A DNA stretch of 10,836 nucleotides, taken from contig DBNU01000238.1 in the NCBI GenBank assembly GCA_002299125.1, positions 1 through 10,836 of the forward strand, written 5' to 3'. A program made the position numbers and the translations under genes. Each line of letters begins with the position of its first letter. Within the stretch, counting starts at the first letter, position 1. Under the pieces are notes generated by a model. That model saw only the letters and a list, made by a program, of their open reading frames with translations, was not told the origin of the DNA and made no database searches. Shown in pieces: positions 7,812-10,836 of this stretch. The stretch is from Proteobacteria bacterium UBA664 (GTDB lineage: Bacteria > Pseudomonadota > Gammaproteobacteria > UBA7966).

Positions 7812-8891
7812 TCAGGCGCTGCGGGAGTGGACGTTGCCCAGCGCCCGGCGTGCGCGTACAGCGGCCGCAAGTGAGCGCAGCAGAGCTGCGGTGTCATCGA
7901 AGCCGAGGCAGGCGTCGGTGATGCTCTGCCCGTAGGTCAGCGGCTTGCCCGGCTCCAGGTTCTGGCGACCGGCCACGAGATGGCTCTCCACCATGAGCCC
8001 CTTCACACGGCGCTCGCCGGCCGCGAGTTGGACGGCCACATCCCGGGCCGCATCCATCTGCAGGGCATGCTGCTTGCGGCTGTTGGCATGCGAAACGTCT
8101 ACGACCAGTCGGGGCGAGAGGCCGGATTTCTCCATGAGTGCGGCAGCAGCCTCGACGGCAGCGGCATCGAAGTTCGGCTCCTTGCCACCGCGCAGGATGA
8201 CGTGGCAGTCCGGGTTACCGGTGGTGGCGAGGATGGCGATGTGTCCCTCGCCGGTGACGCCGAGGAAGTGGTGCGGGTGTTGCGCCGAGACGACGGCATC
8301 CACGGCGATCTGGACGCCACCATCGGTGGCATTCTTGAAGCCGATCGGGCAGGAAAGGCCGCTGGCGAGTTCGCGGTGCACCTGGCTTTCAGTGGTGCGG
8401 GCGCCGATGGCACCCCAGGCGATGAGGTCCGCCACATACTGAGGACTGATCGGATCGAGGAACTCGGTGCCAGCGGGTATGCCCATTTCGTTGAGGTCGA
8501 GCAGCAGCCGGCGTGCGAGCCTCAGACCGTCGTTGATGCGGAACGAGCCATCGAGCCGTGGGTCGTTGATGAGACCTTTCCAGCCAATGGTGGTACGCGG
8601 CTTCTCGAAGTACACCCGCATCACGATGAAGAGATCGTCCGCGAGCTCGTGCATGACCTCCTTGAGCCTGCCGGCGTAATCCCGAGCGGCATCGGCGTCG
8701 TGCACGGAGCAGGGGCCGACCACGACAAATGGGCGGTCATCCGCATCGTTGAGGATCTGTTGCACGGTCGCACGCGCCCCCAGCACCGTGCGGGCCGCCG
8801 CATCGCTGACGGGGAAATCCGCGCGCAGTTCAGCGGGCGAGATGACCTCCTGGGCGGTGCGGATGCGCAGATTGTCGGTATTGGGGGTCAT
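7812..8891 (-). CDS. aroG: 3-deoxy-7-phosphoheptulonate synthase (DAHP synthase, class I AroFGH type)
   Basis: Cytosolic enzyme that joins phosphoenolpyruvate and erythrose 4-phosphate in the first, feedback-controlled step of aromatic amino acid synthesis. Its 359 residues number the same as E. coli AroG through the core. Metal ligands Cys61, His268, Glu302 and Asp326 are present, as are Arg92, Lys97, Arg165, Lys186 and Arg234 for substrate phosphate binding. MRVYFEKPRTT, GARTTESQVHRE and ILRGGKEPN are intact. In the regulatory pocket it has Gly211 and Pro147, as in tyrosine-sensitive AroF, rather than the Ser211 and Met147 of AroG, so the inhibitor may be tyrosine (inference). The ATG at 8891 fits the family N-terminus (NLRI). 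CGGAG lies 11 bases upstream, while a GAAGGA only 1 base away is too close to act. The open frame continues upstream to 9311, but that part resembles nothing. Confidence 0.96.
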   Translation of the reverse strand: MTPNTDNLRIRTAQEVISPAELRADFPVSDAAARTVLGARATVQQILNDADDRPFVVVGPCSVHDADAARDYAGRLKEVMHELADDLFIVMRVYFEKPRTTIGWKGLINDPRLDGSFRINDGLRLARRLLLDLNEMGIPAGTEFLDPISPQYVADLIAWGAIGARTTESQVHRELASGLSCPIGFKNATDGGVQIAVDAVVSAQHPHHFLGVTGEGHIAILATTGNPDCHVILRGGKEPNFDAAAVEAAAALMEKSGLSPRLVVDVSHANSRKQHALQMDAARDVAVQLAAGERRVKGLMVESHLVAGRQNLEPGKPLTYGQSITDACLGFDDTAALLRSLAAAVRARRALGNVHSRSA

Positions 8892-8928
8892 ATCCTTCGG
8901 GACTCCGGGTAGCGACAGCGGGGCGTGG

Positions 8929-8937
8929 ACTATAGCA
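8929..8937 (-). promoter_or_regulatory. Probable extended -10 promoter of aroG
   Basis: On the minus strand TGCTATAGT (8937-8929) is an extended -10 (TG, one base, TATAGT). The -35 positions at 16-18 base spacing (for example GCAGGC) match poorly, which is typical of extended -10 promoters. An A/T-rich stretch lies further upstream (8961-8977). Transcription would begin near 8922, leaving about 30 bases before the ATG at 8891. No TyrR- or TrpR-like box was recognised. Confidence 0.5.
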
Positions 8938-8999
8938 GGACGCCAGTAGCGGCCTGCCGACGAATTTCTCATTTTCTGACACTGTTCAGGATCTGCCGC

Positions 9000-9026
9000 G
9001 CGTTGCCCGACCGTGCGTTGCCCGAC
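9000..9026 (+). repeat. Tandem 12-bp direct repeat upstream of the metal-transport operon
   Basis: GCGTTGCCCGAC occurs exactly at 9000-9011 and again at 9015-9026, a 15-base period. It lies about 170-195 bases ahead of the binding-protein start and 110-135 bases from the aroG start. It could be a regulator site or a chance duplication. Confidence 0.45.
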
Positions 9027-9195
9027 GAGGGGCGCGGGACGCTGGGGTGCCTCCTTCGGGGTGAGCAGGGCAGCGAAGCTTCCCGAGGCGTGGACGAATA
9101 TGGTAACGAGGCGCGCTCGGGCGTCAGGACAGGGATTGGATGCTGGAACGGCGAGCGTCGCGTGCCAGCCAGGGCAGGGGAGATTCGGACCGGCT

Positions 9196-10233
9196 ATGCG
9201 ATCGACTGCGGTAATTCGGCCCACCACAAAGCGCGCGGCCGCCCGAGGTACTGGCAGCGGCCCGAGTCCGCGGCTGTTGCTGGCCGCTTGTCTGGCCCTG
9301 CCGTGGTCCATCGCCCTCGCTGCGGCAGGCGAAGACCCTGCGCGCGTGGATACTGCGATACCTCAGATGCTGGCCCTGGAGACAATCGGGCAGCAGGCAG
9401 AGGCGGTCGTGCCCGAGATGGAAGCGCTCACGGCGCTCGTTCCCTTGCCGCCACTGCGCTGGCTGGTATCCGGTATCGCCGGGGAGTCCGTGGAGATCGG
9501 GTTGCTGGTGCCGGCGGGCGCGAGCGCGGAGGACTACGACCCCAGTCCGCAGGAGATCGGGCGCTTCGCCCGCACCCGCCTGTTCTTTGCACTCGACACG
9601 CCGGTCGAACGTCGCTGGCTGCCGCGTCTTCAGCACCTCAATCCTGACCTTCAGGTGGTTCCTCTGCCCTTGCCGGACCCGCAACTCGACTGGTCGGGGC
9701 AACTGCTGCCACTCAGTCGTCGGGCGAGCCCGGCGGCTGAACCGATGATGGACTTCCATGGTTGGAGTTCGCCCGCCGTGCTGCTTGCCTGGGTCGATCC
9801 GGTCGTCGCAGCCTTCTCACAGGCCAGACCGCAGGAGGCTGCGGCATTCGCGGCGCGCGGTGAGCGCATGCGGGCGGAACTCGAGACACTGGATCGCGAG
9901 CTTGCCGCCTTGCTCGAACCCTACCGGGGACGGAGCTTCCTCACCCTCCATCCGGCCTGGGGTTATTTCGCCCATCGCTACGGCCTGCACCAGCTCACGC
10001 TGGAGGAGCAGGGCCGCGAGCCCGGCCCGCGCACACTGGCGCGGGTGCTGGCAGCAGCGCGCACGGCGGAGGTTCAGCAGATCTTCGTACCGCCGCGTGC
10101 ACGCCAGGGCTTCGTGCGGCGGGCGGCCGGACAGCTCGCGGCCGAAGTGGTCGAGGTGGACGAACTGGCCGAGGACTACCCCGCGACCCTGCGCCGCTTC
10201 GCCTCGGCGCTGGTACGCGGGTTTGGTGCATGA
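9196..10233 (+). CDS. Metal ABC transporter periplasmic binding protein, ZnuA-like, altered ligand set
   Basis: A 345-residue cluster A-I (ZnuA/PsaA/TroA) binding protein expected to capture Zn2+ or Mn2+ in the periplasm for the ABC transporter whose ATPase follows. A hydrophobic signal core lies at about 27-44 with likely cleavage after AAA44. It is preceded by an unusually long basic N-region of 26 residues. Of the four metal-ligand positions, His188 (DFHGW), His252 (LHPAWGYF) and Asp322 (VDEL) are present. The first, usually His in a PHDY-like motif, reads AEDY here, putting Glu112 in place of the His. There is no His-rich loop, unlike typical ZnuA. The ATG at 9196 has GGGGAG (9177-9182) 13 bases upstream, rather distant; other starts further upstream (GTG 9013, ATG 9103) only add low-complexity residues. 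The stop overlaps the next gene's start as ATGA. Family is clear; the metal is uncertain. Confidence 0.85.
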   Translation: MRSTAVIRPTTKRAAARGTGSGPSPRLLLAACLALPWSIALAAAGEDPARVDTAIPQMLALETIGQQAEAVVPEMEALTALVPLPPLRWLVSGIAGESVEIGLLVPAGASAEDYDPSPQEIGRFARTRLFFALDTPVERRWLPRLQHLNPDLQVVPLPLPDPQLDWSGQLLPLSRRASPAAEPMMDFHGWSSPAVLLAWVDPVVAAFSQARPQEAAAFAARGERMRAELETLDRELAALLEPYRGRSFLTLHPAWGYFAHRYGLHQLTLEEQGREPGPRTLARVLAAARTAEVQQIFVPPRARQGFVRRAAGQLAAEVVEVDELAEDYPATLRRFASALVRGFGA

Positions 10234-10836
10234 CGGCGCGTCCGTCAGTCCCCGTTCTCAGTCTGCGGGACGTGGGCTTCAGTTACGGGCAACAGCCGGT
10301 GCTCGAGTCCGTGGATCTGACGGTTGAAGCGGGCGAGTTTCTCGCCATCATCGGCCCGAACGGCGGGGGGAAAAGCACGCTGCTCAAGCTCATCCTCGGC
10401 CTGTTGTCGCCGCAGCAGGGCCGGATCGAGGTGCTGGGCCGATCGCCCCGCCAGGCCCGCGCGGCGATCGGCTACTGCCCGCAGCAGGCGACCTTCCGAC
10501 GGGATTTCCCCTTGCGTGTGCTGGATGTCGTCCTGCAGGGGCGACTGGGTCTGCCGGGCACGCGCTGGCGCTATCGGTCGGTGGACCGGCAGATCGTGGC
10601 TCGCGCCCTCGAGCGCGTGGGTATTGCCGGGCTGGCCGAGCGCCCGCTCACAGCGCTCTCCGGTGGGCAGTTCCAGCGTGTGCTGGTGGCGCGTGCACTG
10701 GTGACGGAGCCGGCCTTGCTGTTGCTGGACGAGCCCGCAGCCCATCTCGATGAGCGCGCCGGTGACGACCTCCACAATCTGCTTGCCAGCCTCGCCGGCC
10801 CGATGGCCATCGTTGTGGTGACGCACGATCTCTCCT
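10230..10836 (+). CDS. Metal ABC transporter ATP-binding protein (ZnuC/MntB type), truncated by window edge
   Basis: ATPase of the metal importer, energising uptake of the ion bound by the preceding protein. The visible 202 codons include all the nucleotide-binding motifs: Walker A GPNGGGKST (42-50), Q-loop YCPQQ (82-86), signature LSGGQ (143-147), Walker B LLLLDEP (163-169), D-loop HLDE and H-loop VVVTHD (195-200). The segment FPLRVLDVVLQGRLG resembles the manganese/iron members (SitB, MtsB) more than E. coli ZnuC, so the symbol is left open. The ATG at 10230 overlaps the upstream stop (ATGA), implying translational coupling. Relatives are about 240-260 residues, so some 40-60 are missing. 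The membrane permease gene would be expected just beyond the right edge. Confidence 0.93.
   Translation, partial: MTARPSVPVLSLRDVGFSYGQQPVLESVDLTVEAGEFLAIIGPNGGGKSTLLKLILGLLSPQQGRIEVLGRSPRQARAAIGYCPQQATFRRDFPLRVLDVVLQGRLGLPGTRWRYRSVDRQIVARALERVGIAGLAERPLTALSGGQFQRVLVARALVTEPALLLLDEPAAHLDERAGDDLHNLLASLAGPMAIVVVTHDLS

Larger units (their letters stand above)
8892..9195. other. Intergenic region between divergent aroG and the metal-transport operon
   Basis: These 304 bases hold the aroG promoter at the left and should hold the promoter of the plus-strand metal operon, for which no good -35/-10 pair was found. There is no recognisable Zur-type A/T-rich palindrome. A tandem 12-base repeat lies at 9000-9026. 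Open frames crossing the region (a plus-strand extension of the binding protein from a GTG at 9013, and a minus-strand extension of aroG) have no family resemblance and are probably chance products of high GC. Confidence 0.6.

Noticed and set aside
8976..8989. CTG-N8-CAG element resembling a LexA box
   Set aside because: The SOS box needs CTG-N10-CAG; spacing is two bases short and neither neighbour is a repair gene.
9274..9291. Lipobox-like LLAAC in the metal-binding protein
   Set aside because: The cysteine (residue 32) is at the beginning of the hydrophobic core rather than its end, so signal peptidase II cleavage is unlikely; an AAA site follows at 42-44.
8892..9311. Upstream extension of aroG to 499 codons
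   Set aside because: The added 140 residues match nothing and would overlap the start of the metal-binding protein gene; the family N-terminus fits the ATG at 8891.

Overview
The window is GC-rich, roughly two-thirds G+C by eye, and carries six protein genes in ordinary bacterial layout. I infer a gammaproteobacterium, perhaps of the Chromatiales/Ectothiorhodospira type. The reasons are the CstA, class I DAHP synthase and RND-efflux protein sequences, a protein with a VPLPA-type exosortase sorting tail, and an enteric-style Pho box. No rRNA, tRNA, CRISPR array, insertion sequence or phage gene was seen.

Left part (1-3245, minus strand): the N-terminal 412 codons of cstA, a pyruvate/peptide uptake carrier, run off the left edge. 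Upstream of it lies a 356-base gap with a perfect 14-bp GC hairpin, the probable end of the next gene's transcript. That gene is a 550-residue secreted choice-of-anchor I protein with a signal peptide, a calcium-loop-like stretch and a VPLPA-CTERM tail. A Pho box followed by a -10 element sits 143 bases ahead of its start, so it is probably induced by phosphate starvation.

Middle (3532-7746, plus strand): a two-gene efflux operon encodes a HlyD/MexA-type periplasmic adaptor and a 1033-residue RND pump. It diverges from the Pho-linked gene, and an 18-bp perfect palindrome in its leader is a candidate operator. No outer-membrane channel gene is present.

Right part: a Phe/Tyr-type DAHP synthase gene (first step of the shikimate pathway) lies convergent to the pump gene and has a probable extended -10 promoter. 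Beyond a 304-base gap is a plus-strand metal-uptake ABC operon. It has a ZnuA-like binding protein in which the usual first metal-ligand histidine is a glutamate, and its stop overlaps the start of an ABC ATPase gene that is cut by the right edge.

These are mostly independent units. No single new multi-gene system is evident. The best leads are the Pho-controlled exosortase-sorted protein, the metal-binding protein with an altered ligand set, and the palindrome before the efflux operon.
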